Assembly: GCA_018700895.1 (NCBI GenBank)
Contig: JABIUV010000028.1
Location: 1 to 60,015, forward strand
DNA from: Bacteroidota bacterium
GTDB lineage: Bacteria > Bacteroidota > Bacteroidia > NS11-12g > UBA9320
Direction of reading: 5' to 3'
Length of the DNA stretch: 60,015 nt
Translations under genes and position numbers: made by a program
Shown: positions 43,015 to 52,352 of the stretch, piece by piece
How the letters are laid out: the number at the start of each line of letters is the position of its first letter
Position numbering within the stretch: position 1 is the stretch's first letter
Notes under the pieces: model-generated
Told to the model about the DNA's origin: nothing
The model's database searches: none
The model's input: the letters and a program-made list of their open reading frames with translations, nothing else

Positions 43015-45399
43015 ATGTTAATGAACAAATACGTTAGAATAATCACCGTCACACTTGTGGCTGTACTATGCTATTTTAGTTCATCGGCACAAATAGGCGA
43101 TTATACCGTACAAGGTTCTGTAGCCGAAGCAAACTCCAAGGCTGCTTTGGGATTTGTAACGGTGATGGTCTACAAATCTGCAGATAGCACAAGACTTACC
43201 GGCACTACTAGTGCAGAGGACGGTGCATTTAGGCTACAAGTAGCAGAGCAAAATGTCTATTTGGTAATCTCGTACATGGGTTGTAAAACCAACGTGGTGC
43301 AAGTGGACAATTGGCAAAAAAATATAGCCCAAGTAGGTACTGTATTGCTTTCGCCAGATAATGAGGCACTAGGCCAAGTCACCGTGCGTGCCGAAAAATC
43401 TTCAGTAGAGTTTAAGCTTGACAAACGGGTGTTTAATGTAGGGAAAGACCTAAGCAGTAAAGGTGCTAGTGCGTTGGAAGTGCTTAATAATGTACCTTCG
43501 GTAAATGTGAGTATAGAAGGTGATATTAGCCTCAGAGGAAGCACGGGAGTGCAGGTACTTATCAATGGTAAACCCTCAGTAATAGCCAGTGAGCAGGGCA
43601 ATGCCATGGGAACTATCACTGCCGATATGATAGAAAAAGTAGAGGTAATTACAAATCCATCAGCCAAATACGATGCCGAAGGAACATCAGGGATTATTAA
43701 TATTGTGCTCAAAAAAGAGGAGCGACGGGGTGTGAATGGCTCTGTAAGTGTGAATACGGGAGTGCCTCATAATCATAGCTTTGGGTTAAGTCTTAATAGA
43801 CGTACCGAGAAGTTTAATCTCTTTAGTCAAGCTGGGGTAGGTTATAGAGAATTGCCGCGATACAAAAAGAATATAAACCATGATTTGGTAAATAATACTA
43901 CCGTAAAAACGGAGGGCATTGAGTATAGAAACGAGTTGTTTTACAATGCGATACTGGGTACGGATTATTACATCAATAAGTACAATACTATTACCCTTTC
44001 GGGAAATTTTGCCTACGAGATAGAAGATCAACCATCTGAGACCGATTTTGAACGCATTGATGCCAATGGGCTGGTAGAATCGCAATGGAGGCGAACTGAA
44101 GTCACCACTGCACTCAATCCCAAGTGGCAGTATGAGCTCAACTACAAAAAGGATTTTAAGAACAAGAAGAAGCATACGCTGCTCTTTACTACCTTGGGTA
44201 ATTTCTTTGGAAAAGACCAATCGTCCGAATTTGCCAATGTAGAAATTGCCAATTTTACGGGAGTGAATAACCAGCGAACGGCTACCGCTTTTAATGAGGA
44301 ACGCTACTCGTTTAATCTAGATTATACAAATCCCATCACAGACAAAATAACCCTAGAAGCAGGTTCGCAATACGTAGCCTTGGACGTAGGCAATGATTTT
44401 GAGGTAAGTAATTTGATAACCAATGAGTGGGTAGTAGACGAAGGACTCACTAATATATTTGAGTTTGATCAAAATGTGCTAGGTGTCTATACCACAGGAG
44501 CTTACGAAGGAGATAAGTGGGGACTTAAAATGGGCGTACGAATGGAAAACACCCAACTCAACACCTTGCTCATCAATACCGAAGAACGTAACAATCAGAA
44601 TTACAATAACTTTTTCCCAAGTGTACATTCATCATACAAAATATCAAAAGCGGTAAGTATGCAGCTGGATTATTCGCGGCGTATTTTCCGACCACGAATG
44701 CGAGATTTGAATCCATTTTTCAATATCCGAAATGACTTTGCCATACGACAAGGAAATCCGGATTTGCAGCCAGAATTTACCGATGCGTATGAGATTTCTA
44801 CCATTTTTACGGGTAAAAAGGTGAGTGCCAATACCAGTATTTACCATCAATACACCACCGACAAGATAGACCGGGTATCTACCTTCGAAAAAAATGTGAG
44901 CATCACCGCTCCGTATAATATAGGTACGAGTAGAAATACAGGTTTGGAGGTAAATGGGAAGTACACTGCTACAAGTTACCTATCGTTTACTGGAGATTTC
45001 AACTACGGTATATTCATGCGAGAAGGTATATTTGAAAACACCGATTTTGATTTCACAGCCAATATTTGGAGTACAAAGGTTACCGCTAAGGCTAAGCTCC
45101 CATTCGATTTTGATATAGAGAGTACCGGCCGATTTAGGTCTAAACAACAACGCGTGCAGGGCGTACAGTCGAGCCAGCTTTGGGCAGATATAGGCGTTCG
45201 TAAGAAAATACTAGACAGTAAGGGTGTGTTCAGCTTTAGTGTACGCGATATTTTTGCCTCACGTATACAAGAAACCATCACCACTCAACCTGACTTTTAT
45301 CTCTATAATCAAGGATTCAGAGGACGATTTATCACACTAGGTTTTAGCTACGGCTTTGGCAAAGGCGAAGCAATGGAATATTCGGGTAGAAGGAAGTAA
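43015..45399 (+). CDS. TonB-dependent receptor-like outer-membrane protein
   Basis: A 794-residue protein: signal peptide (ending SSSAQ), carboxypeptidase-regulatory-like domain (TVQGSVAEANSKAALGFVTV), plug domain (ALEVLNNVPSVNVSIEGDI, STGVQVLINGKPS, MIEKVEVITNPSAKYDAEGT, SGIINIVLKK) and a C-terminal 'OMP_b-brl_3'-type barrel (YSRRIFRPRMRDLNPF, RQGNPDLQPEFTDAYE). No SusD partner is adjacent, so it is probably not a starch-utilisation-type glycan system. The substrate is unknown. The exbB operon at 9.3-11.6 kb could energise it. Confidence 0.9.
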   Translation: MLMNKYVRIITVTLVAVLCYFSSSAQIGDYTVQGSVAEANSKAALGFVTVMVYKSADSTRLTGTTSAEDGAFRLQVAEQNVYLVISYMGCKTNVVQVDNWQKNIAQVGTVLLSPDNEALGQVTVRAEKSSVEFKLDKRVFNVGKDLSSKGASALEVLNNVPSVNVSIEGDISLRGSTGVQVLINGKPSVIASEQGNAMGTITADMIEKVEVITNPSAKYDAEGTSGIINIVLKKEERRGVNGSVSVNTGVPHNHSFGLSLNRRTEKFNLFSQAGVGYRELPRYKKNINHDLVNNTTVKTEGIEYRNELFYNAILGTDYYINKYNTITLSGNFAYEIEDQPSETDFERIDANGLVESQWRRTEVTTALNPKWQYELNYKKDFKNKKKHTLLFTTLGNFFGKDQSSEFANVEIANFTGVNNQRTATAFNEERYSFNLDYTNPITDKITLEAGSQYVALDVGNDFEVSNLITNEWVVDEGLTNIFEFDQNVLGVYTTGAYEGDKWGLKMGVRMENTQLNTLLINTEERNNQNYNNFFPSVHSSYKISKAVSMQLDYSRRIFRPRMRDLNPFFNIRNDFAIRQGNPDLQPEFTDAYEISTIFTGKKVSANTSIYHQYTTDKIDRVSTFEKNVSITAPYNIGTSRNTGLEVNGKYTATSYLSFTGDFNYGIFMREGIFENTDFDFTANIWSTKVTAKAKLPFDFDIESTGRFRSKQQRVQGVQSSQLWADIGVRKKILDSKGVFSFSVRDIFASRIQETITTQPDFYLYNQGFRGRFITLGFSYGFGKGEAMEYSGRRK

Positions 45400-45438
45400 G
45401 TTTACTTCATAACTCCAATAGAATAACTCATATTTGAT

Positions 45439-45457
45439 AAACGGCAATGCCCGTTTT
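45439..45457 (+). terminator. Possible weak terminator after the TonB-type gene
   Basis: AAACGG pairs with CCGTTT around a 6-base loop followed by TTTT in total. Stem and T-run are short, so the call is tentative. Confidence 0.3.
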
Positions 45458-45499
45458 GTAAACGGATGGAGTTGCTTCATATCGCTATAATGGATTCTT

Positions 45500-45507
45500 T
45501 ATTTTTG
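45500..45507 (+). promoter_or_regulatory. -7 box 4 bases from the start of a T9SS cargo gene
   Basis: TATTTTTG matches TAnnTTTG. The ATG follows after AAGA, which predicts a leaderless mRNA. Confidence 0.55.
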
Positions 45508-45511
45508 AAGA

Positions 45512-46888
45512 ATGACTCGATTCCCCCTTCTTCTAATGCTTTTTTATGTAGGAACAAACGCCTATTCTCAGCAGTGGCAACTGTTCCCCAAAGACTCACT
45601 CAGGTGCTACGAGGTACGAGACGATAATTGGGAAGGGTATCTAAAAGGTATGGACTACAGAAGCTATGTAGATGAGAATAATGCTACTATTTTTCACTTG
45701 GATTCCTTCTCTAAGAGTATTTATATTCCCTTTGATTTTAATCAACCACGCAAACCGTACTTGGAATACCGATACCTCACGGGCAATTCTATATTAGGAC
45801 ACCGAATAAAGGTGACGGAGGATAGGTCACTACTCTACTTTGTGAACGACAGTAATAGGTCGGAAGTTACCGACAGTATGCTGTTTTTACCCAACGCAGC
45901 GTATGGGCAATGGTGGTTGTTTTATGAAAATGATTCAGTAGTAGTAAATGCACGCATCACCTCTAGTAAACAGGAAGAGACGCAACTGGGTATGGATAGT
46001 GTGAAACATATTGTTTTGGAGTCTTACCACAAGGACGATACGGCACGTATCTATACTAATGCACTTGCATTTTCCAAAAACTTTGGGTTGATAAAAACAT
46101 TGGATTTTGATAGTCTACGCAAGTTTGATTTTAGGTCAGAATTTTCGGAGGTCATCACCTTGAAGTACTATCGGGAGTATACGTGGCGGGCCTATTTTGA
46201 TATAAAAGCGGGCACCAAAACAAGTGGTGTTACGTGGCGAGGAGACTGGTTTGACTATACGAGCCTCTACACGAATAAGAAGTATTATGAAAACTCAGGA
46301 GATGTTTGGTATAGCACCACCACTTTCCAACAAGATTATAATACCACAGACGGCAAAGGACCGCTCACAGGTGATACGTTGCTCGACCAGCCGTATGTTG
46401 CACCTCAGTTGGGCGATTCCATTATCAATCCTATACCTAATGCGTATAATATAGGTACTCATCGTACTGAGAGCCTCTGCGATGGCAAGTTATTCAGAGT
46501 ACGAATGACCGATTATGATAACCAAGTACGTCGTATATCGCTAGACTCATTAGGATCGGATGGGGAGTTATATGATATAGCTCTTTTTGATTTTACACGA
46601 AGCTACGTGAAAGGAATAGGCTTAGAAACAGATTTTTATAGAGCGGGGAAGGGGACGCGATATTATCGTACCAACATTGTCTATTTCAAAACTCCAGAGT
46701 GTACCGTGGGTAAAGACTTATCGGTTTTTGCTTCAGTAGGCGAGTATACCACGGCGGATCTAGATGTATATCCCAATCCGGTACGGCATACACTCTTCGT
46801 GAATAATCTTAAGCTTGAACAGGCAGATGTATCTGTATACGGTACATTGGGTCAAGCGTTGCGTTGTACCAAAATGGGAATTCGGTAG
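45512..46888 (+). CDS. T9SS cargo protein truncated by a frameshift in its sorting domain
   Basis: A 458-residue secreted protein: signal peptide (ending NAYSQ), a beta-rich body without recognised catalytic motif, and the beginning of a sorting domain (DVYPNPVRHTLFVNNL, DVSVYGTLGQAL). The frame then breaks at a 5-base tandem duplication (GCGTT at 46856-46860 and again at 46861-46865). Removing one copy restores a complete domain ending IKQ at 46974. As it stands the product ends in an unrelated RCTKMGIR and should not be exported properly. Confidence 0.82.
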   Translation: MTRFPLLLMLFYVGTNAYSQQWQLFPKDSLRCYEVRDDNWEGYLKGMDYRSYVDENNATIFHLDSFSKSIYIPFDFNQPRKPYLEYRYLTGNSILGHRIKVTEDRSLLYFVNDSNRSEVTDSMLFLPNAAYGQWWLFYENDSVVVNARITSSKQEETQLGMDSVKHIVLESYHKDDTARIYTNALAFSKNFGLIKTLDFDSLRKFDFRSEFSEVITLKYYREYTWRAYFDIKAGTKTSGVTWRGDWFDYTSLYTNKKYYENSGDVWYSTTTFQQDYNTTDGKGPLTGDTLLDQPYVAPQLGDSIINPIPNAYNIGTHRTESLCDGKLFRVRMTDYDNQVRRISLDSLGSDGELYDIALFDFTRSYVKGIGLETDFYRAGKGTRYYRTNIVYFKTPECTVGKDLSVFASVGEYTTADLDVYPNPVRHTLFVNNLKLEQADVSVYGTLGQALRCTKMGIR

Positions 46889-46974
46889 ATGTAAGCCATT
46901 TGTCAATGGGTATTTATTTCTTAGAAATTATGATTGATAACGTGAAATATGCGACCAAGTTCATCAAGCAATAA
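46866..46974 (+). pseudogene. Detached 3' end of the T9SS sorting domain
   Basis: In the shifted frame the sequence reads QNGNSVDVSHLSMGIYFLEI, then KYATKFIKQ and TAA, the canonical second half of a type A sorting domain. It is not reachable from the upstream start without removing the 5-base duplication. Confidence 0.85.
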
Positions 46975-47108
46975 GTAGCTATTTCACCACCTTCTGGCTA
47001 TTCAAATATTTAAAGTTAATCTTATGTAATATGAAAATAAAATCTATGTAAATCGAAAATAATATCACGCAAAACACTGGCAATCAATTTTTCATATTAA
47101 AATATAAG

Positions 47109-47807
47109 TCATCCCTCAATAATAAAAATAGTAGGCTTCTTATGCAGCTCTATTTCGCGTGGTTTCCATGCAGATATAGGTTTGGATATGATGGTTTCTT
47201 TGCCTTCTTTTTCTATATCTACCGCTACACACAGTTTGGTGTCGTTTTGCAGGTTTTTGATAAGAAATTCTATAAACTGATTGTTGCGATACGGAGCTTC
47301 CATAAAAATTTGAGAAGCCTTACGAGAGCGATTCTCCATTTCTTTAAGTGCCTTTACCCGCTCACGTGTATCAATGGGTAAGTAGCCATTAAATTTAAAA
47401 TTTTGACCATTGAACCCACTAGCCATCAGAGCTAAGAAGAGTGATGAGCTGCCAGCCAGAGGCACCACTTTCACTCCTTTCGTATGTGCGTATTTAGCCA
47501 CCTCGCTACCTGGGTCGGCTATGGCAGGGAGGCCAGCTTCGGAGAGTACGCCTATGCTGTGAGCAGCGATGTGTTCATTAAAAAATCGCTTAAAACCTTC
47601 GTAGTTGTTATGCTTATCAAGCTCAACAAACACGAAATCATTTTGATGCGTAGGATGTTCTATTGCCTTTAGAAATGCACGTGCGGTTTTCACCTTTTCG
47701 ACTATGAAATGGGTGATTTTATAGGTTTCTTCCAAGGTGCGTTTGGGTAGGTACTCCTTGTCAAACTCTCCTATAAAATTGGGTATCATGTATACGGCTG
47801 TACTCAC
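47109..47807 (-). CDS. RsmI-like (tetrapyrrole methylase fold) SAM-dependent methyltransferase
   Basis: A 232-residue protein from a GTG start. It has the tetrapyrrole methylase fold used by RsmI: the N-terminal MIPNFIGEF replaces the usual PTPIGN loop, and GVLSEAGLPAIADPGSEVAK, VVPLAGSSSLFLALMASGFNGQ and the late VAVDIEKEGKETI are the matching core. Full RsmI has about 280 residues and 2'-O-methylates C1402 of 16S rRNA. This shorter form is typical of Bacteroidota and may have the same or a related RNA target. Confidence 0.85.
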   Translation of the reverse strand: MSTAVYMIPNFIGEFDKEYLPKRTLEETYKITHFIVEKVKTARAFLKAIEHPTHQNDFVFVELDKHNNYEGFKRFFNEHIAAHSIGVLSEAGLPAIADPGSEVAKYAHTKGVKVVPLAGSSSLFLALMASGFNGQNFKFNGYLPIDTRERVKALKEMENRSRKASQIFMEAPYRNNQFIEFLIKNLQNDTKLCVAVDIEKEGKETIISKPISAWKPREIELHKKPTIFIIEG

Positions 47808-47906
47808 CTTGCAATAATAAATATTGCATCTGTATATGAGAATTTTATTGTGATTTAATATCTTCGTGACATATTAGGAATTTCAATTCTAATTGACTAA
47901 AGGTTA

Positions 47907-48722
47907 ATGCTTTCCATTAAACAGAACACATTCACAATCAGGCTGTCATTCCTTTTTGTGCTTTTTTTTCACTGCCTACTAGATGTGAGAGCACAGACCT
48001 TAGAGCACGTGCTAGAACCTTACTATAATTCTTCTTTTGAGCCAGCAGAGCTAAATGAGACAAGTGCTAGTAGAGTACGCTCACTGTTTGAGTATTACTC
48101 AGATAAAAATAAGATTAAAGGAAGCTTTGATAGAAAGGAGTATGAAGACTTTGTGTATAGAGCAAATTTTTCACTGGAGCAATTAAATAAAAGCGGAGAG
48201 ATATTTTATAATGACAGTATAAGTTTATATCTCAATGATTTAAAGGACGCTATTGGTGGGTTCAGTGCTTCAGGAAGTGAAGAGATGTCAGGTATAGCTA
48301 GATGGAATGGTAGCCAGTGGGAAAAGCTAGGTGGAGGCTTAGATGGAACCGCATATACTGCTACAGTATATAATGGTAAGTTAGCTGTGGGCGGAAGATT
48401 CAAAAAAGCAGATGGCCGAGAGTGTAATGGTATTGCTATCTGGGATGGTTCGTCTTGGTCAGACTTAGATGGCGGATTTCAGGGCGAATATGACGTAGTA
48501 CTATCTCTCTTAGCTAATGGTGAGGAGCTGATAGTAGGAGGTGATTTTGAAGAAGCAGGCGATGTTTATTCTCCATATGTAATAAAGTGGGATGGTACAC
48601 AGTGGGTGGAGCTACCATCTAGTGTGCCTTCATCAGTAGGTGCTATGACTATTTATAATGATAAACTATACATAGTTAATGGGAGTAATTTAGATAATAA
48701 CTTCTTCCTTAGGCTGGACTAA
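47907..48722 (+). CDS. Secreted protein with W-D-G-type beta-propeller-like repeats
   Basis: A 271-residue exported protein: signal peptide (ending DVRAQ), a helical region, then three similar units with pattern I-A-x-W-x-G-x-x-W-x-x-L-x-G-G and L-x-V-G-G-x-F-x-x-A (ARWNGSQWEKLGGGL, AIWDGSSWSDLDGGF, IKWDGTQWVELPSS). The repeats suggest part of a propeller. Only three units are present and no sorting domain follows, so the gene may be shortened at its 3' end. The function is unknown. Confidence 0.68.
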   Translation: MLSIKQNTFTIRLSFLFVLFFHCLLDVRAQTLEHVLEPYYNSSFEPAELNETSASRVRSLFEYYSDKNKIKGSFDRKEYEDFVYRANFSLEQLNKSGEIFYNDSISLYLNDLKDAIGGFSASGSEEMSGIARWNGSQWEKLGGGLDGTAYTATVYNGKLAVGGRFKKADGRECNGIAIWDGSSWSDLDGGFQGEYDVVLSLLANGEELIVGGDFEEAGDVYSPYVIKWDGTQWVELPSSVPSSVGAMTIYNDKLYIVNGSNLDNNFFLRLD

Positions 48723-48833
48723 TATAGCCTTGTTAGTACAGTTTTATTCTAATGTCCTACTCGCTGGGTAGTATGTTAAAAGTTGATATGCTTATATTAT
48801 ATTAATGAAGTTAAATGTTTCGTTATTTGAAAT

Positions 48834-50018
48834 ATGAAACTTTTAGGATCACTTAATTCACTATTAGATATGAAACGAGCAAAACCAATTGGACTGACCC
48901 TTCTCCTCATGTCCATGATATGCAGCAGTGTGTTGGCACAAAACGTAGCACCCAACGACCACCTGTATTGGCTCCGCTACAGGACACACTCTTGGGGGAG
49001 GTATTATGCAGACTTTCCAGTAACTTATAACAAACAAGCAGAGTATGCCAAATCTCGCAACCTGACCCAGATGGTGCAAAAAAGACAATACTATCGCGAC
49101 AATGGTAAACCAAGAACACGAGTATTCTTTTGGGAATTTGCTTTTGATACCACCGGAAGAATTACAGCATTTTCTGGTGGGAGGGATGGCAAACCTGCAA
49201 AGTGGAGCTACGCATATACCTACAATGACAAGGGCAATCTCCAAAGAGCAGAACAAATCAACAGAAAAGGACAGCTTACCAAAGTCACACAACACGACTA
49301 CTACACCCAAGGTGATGTGCGTTTACATTTCTTTGAGCTAAACAAAAAAGGAGATACGACTCAGCAAAACATACAGGGTAGCTTAGATACGATAACTCTA
49401 CGCTCCAAAGACTATTATTACAAAAAAGGAAAGCTCAAGTACACGTGGGTAAATGAGTATTATCCAAACAAATCTGCCAAGCAAACGACCTTATACAATG
49501 CCAAAGGTCAGCAAGAATATGTGTGGAGTTTTGAGTGCAAGGAAGAAGGTGTAGAAATACTGAAACACAAGGATACATCTACAATATGTACGAGCAAAGA
49601 GTATGATGCAGACAGCACAGTAACCGAAGTTTCGCTAGCCACGGATAGCAGAGGCAAGTTGATAAAAACCGTTAAAAAGAGAAATAAGTATGGAAATCTG
49701 CTTGTGCTTACCAGAAGCAACGAGACAGACAACGAATATATTCAAACCGACAGTTTTGAGTATGATGAAAATGGTAAAACACAGTTAAAACACGCTTACC
49801 AAAATTTTTATAATGGAAAAATAACCGGGGAGTGGGTTACTCACTATGATACAAATGGCAACGTAACTGCCAAAAATGTGAAGCGATACAAAAAGGGAAT
49901 ACTAGATACAGAATCTCATGAGGTGTATACCTATGATAATCAGAACAGACCATCCCAAAAAGAAGTGCTCTTAGCCGATGGCAAGACCAAGGAGTTGATT
50001 CGGTTTAGTTATGAGTGA
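48834..50018 (+). CDS. Secreted protein with YD-like (MORN/YwqK-type) repeats
   Basis: A protein of up to 394 residues with many short repeats of form Y-[DN]-x-x-G-x-x-x-x-x-x-x-Y-x-x-G (YNDKGNLQRAEQINRKGQL, YDTNGNVTAKNVKRYKKG), recalling YD/RHS-type or YwqK-like antitoxin repeats. A signal peptide ends at SVLAQ. The ATG at 48870 (MKRAKPIGLTLLL) places the signal peptide at the very N-terminus and is perhaps the true start. The function is unknown. Confidence 0.7.
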   Translation: MKLLGSLNSLLDMKRAKPIGLTLLLMSMICSSVLAQNVAPNDHLYWLRYRTHSWGRYYADFPVTYNKQAEYAKSRNLTQMVQKRQYYRDNGKPRTRVFFWEFAFDTTGRITAFSGGRDGKPAKWSYAYTYNDKGNLQRAEQINRKGQLTKVTQHDYYTQGDVRLHFFELNKKGDTTQQNIQGSLDTITLRSKDYYYKKGKLKYTWVNEYYPNKSAKQTTLYNAKGQQEYVWSFECKEEGVEILKHKDTSTICTSKEYDADSTVTEVSLATDSRGKLIKTVKKRNKYGNLLVLTRSNETDNEYIQTDSFEYDENGKTQLKHAYQNFYNGKITGEWVTHYDTNGNVTAKNVKRYKKGILDTESHEVYTYDNQNRPSQKEVLLADGKTKELIRFSYE

Positions 50019-50052
50019 GTAGTTAAATTTTTAATATTGAAAACAACTTCAT

Positions 50053-50060
50053 TATATTTG
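50053..50060 (+). promoter_or_regulatory. -7 box 5 bases from the WG-repeat gene start
   Basis: TATATTTG matches TAnnTTTG. The ATG follows after GACGG, so the mRNA may be leaderless. Confidence 0.55.
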
Positions 50061-50065
50061 GACGG

Positions 50066-50452
50066 ATGAAATTCCCCATCTATCTATTTGCATTTATCCT
50101 ACTTTCGAGCTTTGATGCGGGACCTTCGTATGATGCCATAGGCGAATTTGACATCTACCGCACCAACTGGGCATTAGTACAGCAAGACGGACTTTTGGGT
50201 TTCATTAATGATAAAGGCGAAGAAGTGGTATCCCCTCAATATTCATCTATTGATATGTTTGACATTTACCGCACCAACTGGGCATTAGTAGAGCAAGACG
50301 GTTTACTCGGTTTCATTAATGATAAAGGCGAAGAAGTAGTATCCCCTCAATATGAATCTATTGACATGTTTGGCATAGAAAAAGATGGCTGGGCGAAGGT
50401 AAAAAAGGATGGTAAAGTTACGTTTATCAACTCTAAAGGGCAAGAGATCTAG
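50066..50452 (+). CDS. WG-repeat protein with near-identical tandem units
   Basis: A 128-residue exported protein: short signal peptide (MKFPIYLFAFILLSSFDAG) and three WG/KWG-type beta repeats. The first two are almost identical (DIYRTNWALV-Q/E-QDGLLGF, then INDKGEEVVSPQY) and the third is diverged (KDGWAKVKKDGKVTFINSKG). WG repeats are thought to mediate protein or surface interactions. The gene is flanked by other small exported proteins of unknown role. Confidence 0.82.
   Translation: MKFPIYLFAFILLSSFDAGPSYDAIGEFDIYRTNWALVQQDGLLGFINDKGEEVVSPQYSSIDMFDIYRTNWALVEQDGLLGFINDKGEEVVSPQYESIDMFGIEKDGWAKVKKDGKVTFINSKGQEI
50147..50368 (+). repeat. Two tandem 111-base units inside the WG-repeat gene
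   Basis: The unit starting TTTGACAT at 50147 recurs at 50258 with few differences, mostly synonymous. A third, diverged unit starts at 50369 in the same phase. The unit length is 37 codons. Confidence 0.9.
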
Positions 50453-50542
50453 TTTGTATACGACACGAAAATTTCGTTCGAGTAGATCAATGACATAAGT
50501 TTTCCGCCTCTGGTAAACTCATCGTTGCATTTATCAATGTTG

Positions 50543-50574
50543 TTGCTGTATCTGCCTGCTACGGTGTATTTTTG
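50543..50574 (+). promoter_or_regulatory. Complete Bacteroidota promoter (TTG-N21-TATTTTTG)
   Basis: A TTG at 50543-50545 and an exact -7 box TATTTTTG at 50567-50574 have a 21-base spacer. The start codon of the next gene is 9 bases downstream. Confidence 0.6.
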
Positions 50575-50583
50575 TACATATAA

Positions 50584-51624
50584 ATGAGAAATGTACTTGT
50601 AATTATTGCGTTGACATTTTCGGCAGTTACGCTAGTGGCTCAAGACTCCTTGGTGGTAAATCAACGATTGAGTTTTGGAGTAAGTCCCTTTGCTACTATC
50701 GCAACAGCAACAGGCATTAATGATGACAGGCCCCCCTATGGTGTAGGTGGAGATATGTTTGCTTCATATTGCTTGAATAAAAATTATCTGTACGGTAAGC
50801 TAGGTTATAAACGCTATTGGGTGAACACTCTTGCTTCTCAAACTACAGTAGAAGATATTCATCTACTCGCAGCATTCAAAAAACCACTCTCGCAAGCCAA
50901 AGGTGTAAATCTTGTTTTGGGTTATGTCCCTACGTTTGTGATAAATGCGTCTAGGCGATACAGAGGGAATAGCGACTCTATTCCTACTGTATTTTTCCAA
51001 GATCAATTGGAAAATAGATTCTCACACGGATTTTATGCGGGGCTAGAGTTTCAGAGCAAGGATAATGGTTCTATCGATTTTGGCTACACCTACATTGCTA
51101 ATAAAACAGAGACAAATGGTTTTTACGATGCGATACCTAGTCATTTTACCATAGCGTATAATTTTAATTTCAATACGAATGCTGAGGTGCCCGAGGATGT
51201 GTATCAAGCTAGGATGAGCCTTAAGCGACTGCAAAACGATACACTCTATTTTATCAATAGAGGTTGTGAAAGCGACTACACCTTTGAGCAGCTGGATTCA
51301 TTATTAGCTACCAATTATACCTACTCCGCTTATAGATTGCTTCACGACTCGGAAATAGATGTGGTGAGTAAGCAACCTAACGTGGTCCATTTTGCGGTCA
51401 TTGGCAAGCACTACGGTGGCTTGGCCGACCCCGAGAGTAATGGTATCTATCTGCTAGACAGTAAGCTGAATAGTACAGAATTCCCCTATCCTTACCATTC
51501 GTCTAATCCTAAAAACAGCAATGGATTTTCAGATTGTTTTGGAGGAATAGCCAATACTAAGGCACTTATTCGCAAGTTTAACTGGCGGTTAGACAAAAAA
51601 TACAACCAGCTCAGAGAGTATTAA
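50584..51624 (+). CDS. Exported outer-membrane-like protein, uncharacterised
   Basis: A 346-residue protein with signal peptide (ending TLVAQ). Residues 25-200 form a beta-barrel-like domain (RLSFGVSPFATIATATG, YLYGKLGYKRYWV, GFYAGLEFQSKDNGSIDFGYTYI). The C-terminal 150 residues are a separate soluble region (RGCESDYTFEQLDSLL) with no recognised motif. The combination is unusual, and the function is unknown. Confidence 0.7.
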   Translation: MRNVLVIIALTFSAVTLVAQDSLVVNQRLSFGVSPFATIATATGINDDRPPYGVGGDMFASYCLNKNYLYGKLGYKRYWVNTLASQTTVEDIHLLAAFKKPLSQAKGVNLVLGYVPTFVINASRRYRGNSDSIPTVFFQDQLENRFSHGFYAGLEFQSKDNGSIDFGYTYIANKTETNGFYDAIPSHFTIAYNFNFNTNAEVPEDVYQARMSLKRLQNDTLYFINRGCESDYTFEQLDSLLATNYTYSAYRLLHDSEIDVVSKQPNVVHFAVIGKHYGGLADPESNGIYLLDSKLNSTEFPYPYHSSNPKNSNGFSDCFGGIANTKALIRKFNWRLDKKYNQLREY

Positions 51625-51680
51625 TCGGCTTTAGGCTTAGATTACTCAGAAATCAACGTCCCTTTAGTAATATTGCATCT

Positions 51681-52352
51681 ATGAAGAATATTGTATTATC
51701 ACTTATCATATTGAGCTTGGCCAATGTTTCTATTGCTCAGCACTCACATATTCCGCTAGCTACTGAAGTAGATAGCGTATCATACGCCATTGGGATGAAC
51801 ATTGCCGCAAGCCTAAAAAACGGAGGTATAGATACTCTGAATTATGAAGTGTTCAAAGAAGCAGTGAAAGACGTGATGGAGTACAATCATGCAAATATGA
51901 GCGGCCAAGAGTCTCAGCAGGTAGTAAGTGAATACCTTGCCGAAGCTAAAGAGAAGAAAGTGGCTGATTTCACTCAAGCGGGCACTGAATTTTTGGAAGA
52001 AAACAAGAAGAAAGAGGGTGTGAAAGTGACCGAAAGTGGATTGCAATATAAGGTGATACAACAAGGCACAGGACCTATCCCTACCGATGGGCAAACGGTA
52101 AAAGCTCATTACCACGGGACACTGATAAACGGAACAAAATTTGATAGTAGCTACGATCGTGGCGAGCCAATTGCCTTTGGTGTGAATGGTGTAATACCTG
52201 GCTGGACCGAAGCCCTAAAAATGATGCCAGTAGGTAGCACTTGGGAACTTTACATACCTCAAAATTTGGCCTACGGCTCAAGAGCAATGGGCAAAATACC
52301 GGCATACTCTACGCTTGTGTTCATTGTAGAGCTGTTAGAAATAGTAGAGTAA
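51681..52352 (+). CDS. FKBP-type peptidyl-prolyl isomerase (periplasmic)
   Basis: A 223-residue exported protein: signal peptide (ending NVSIAQ), an FKBP_N dimerisation helix region (VDSVSYAIGMNIAASLKNG, then EYLAEAKEKKVADFTQAG) and a C-terminal FKBP domain (VKAHYHGTLINGTKFDSSYDRG, VIPGWTEALKMMPVGSTWEL, PQNLAYGSRAMGKIPAYSTL). It resembles FkpA/Mip chaperone-isomerases of the periplasm. It converges with the GH92 gene. Confidence 0.93.
   Translation: MKNIVLSLIILSLANVSIAQHSHIPLATEVDSVSYAIGMNIAASLKNGGIDTLNYEVFKEAVKDVMEYNHANMSGQESQQVVSEYLAEAKEKKVADFTQAGTEFLEENKKKEGVKVTESGLQYKVIQQGTGPIPTDGQTVKAHYHGTLINGTKFDSSYDRGEPIAFGVNGVIPGWTEALKMMPVGSTWELYIPQNLAYGSRAMGKIPAYSTLVFIVELLEIVE

Noticed and set aside
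50147-50452. CRISPR-like repeat array
   Set aside because: The 111-base units are adjacent without spacers, lie in frame within a coding gene and encode WG repeats.
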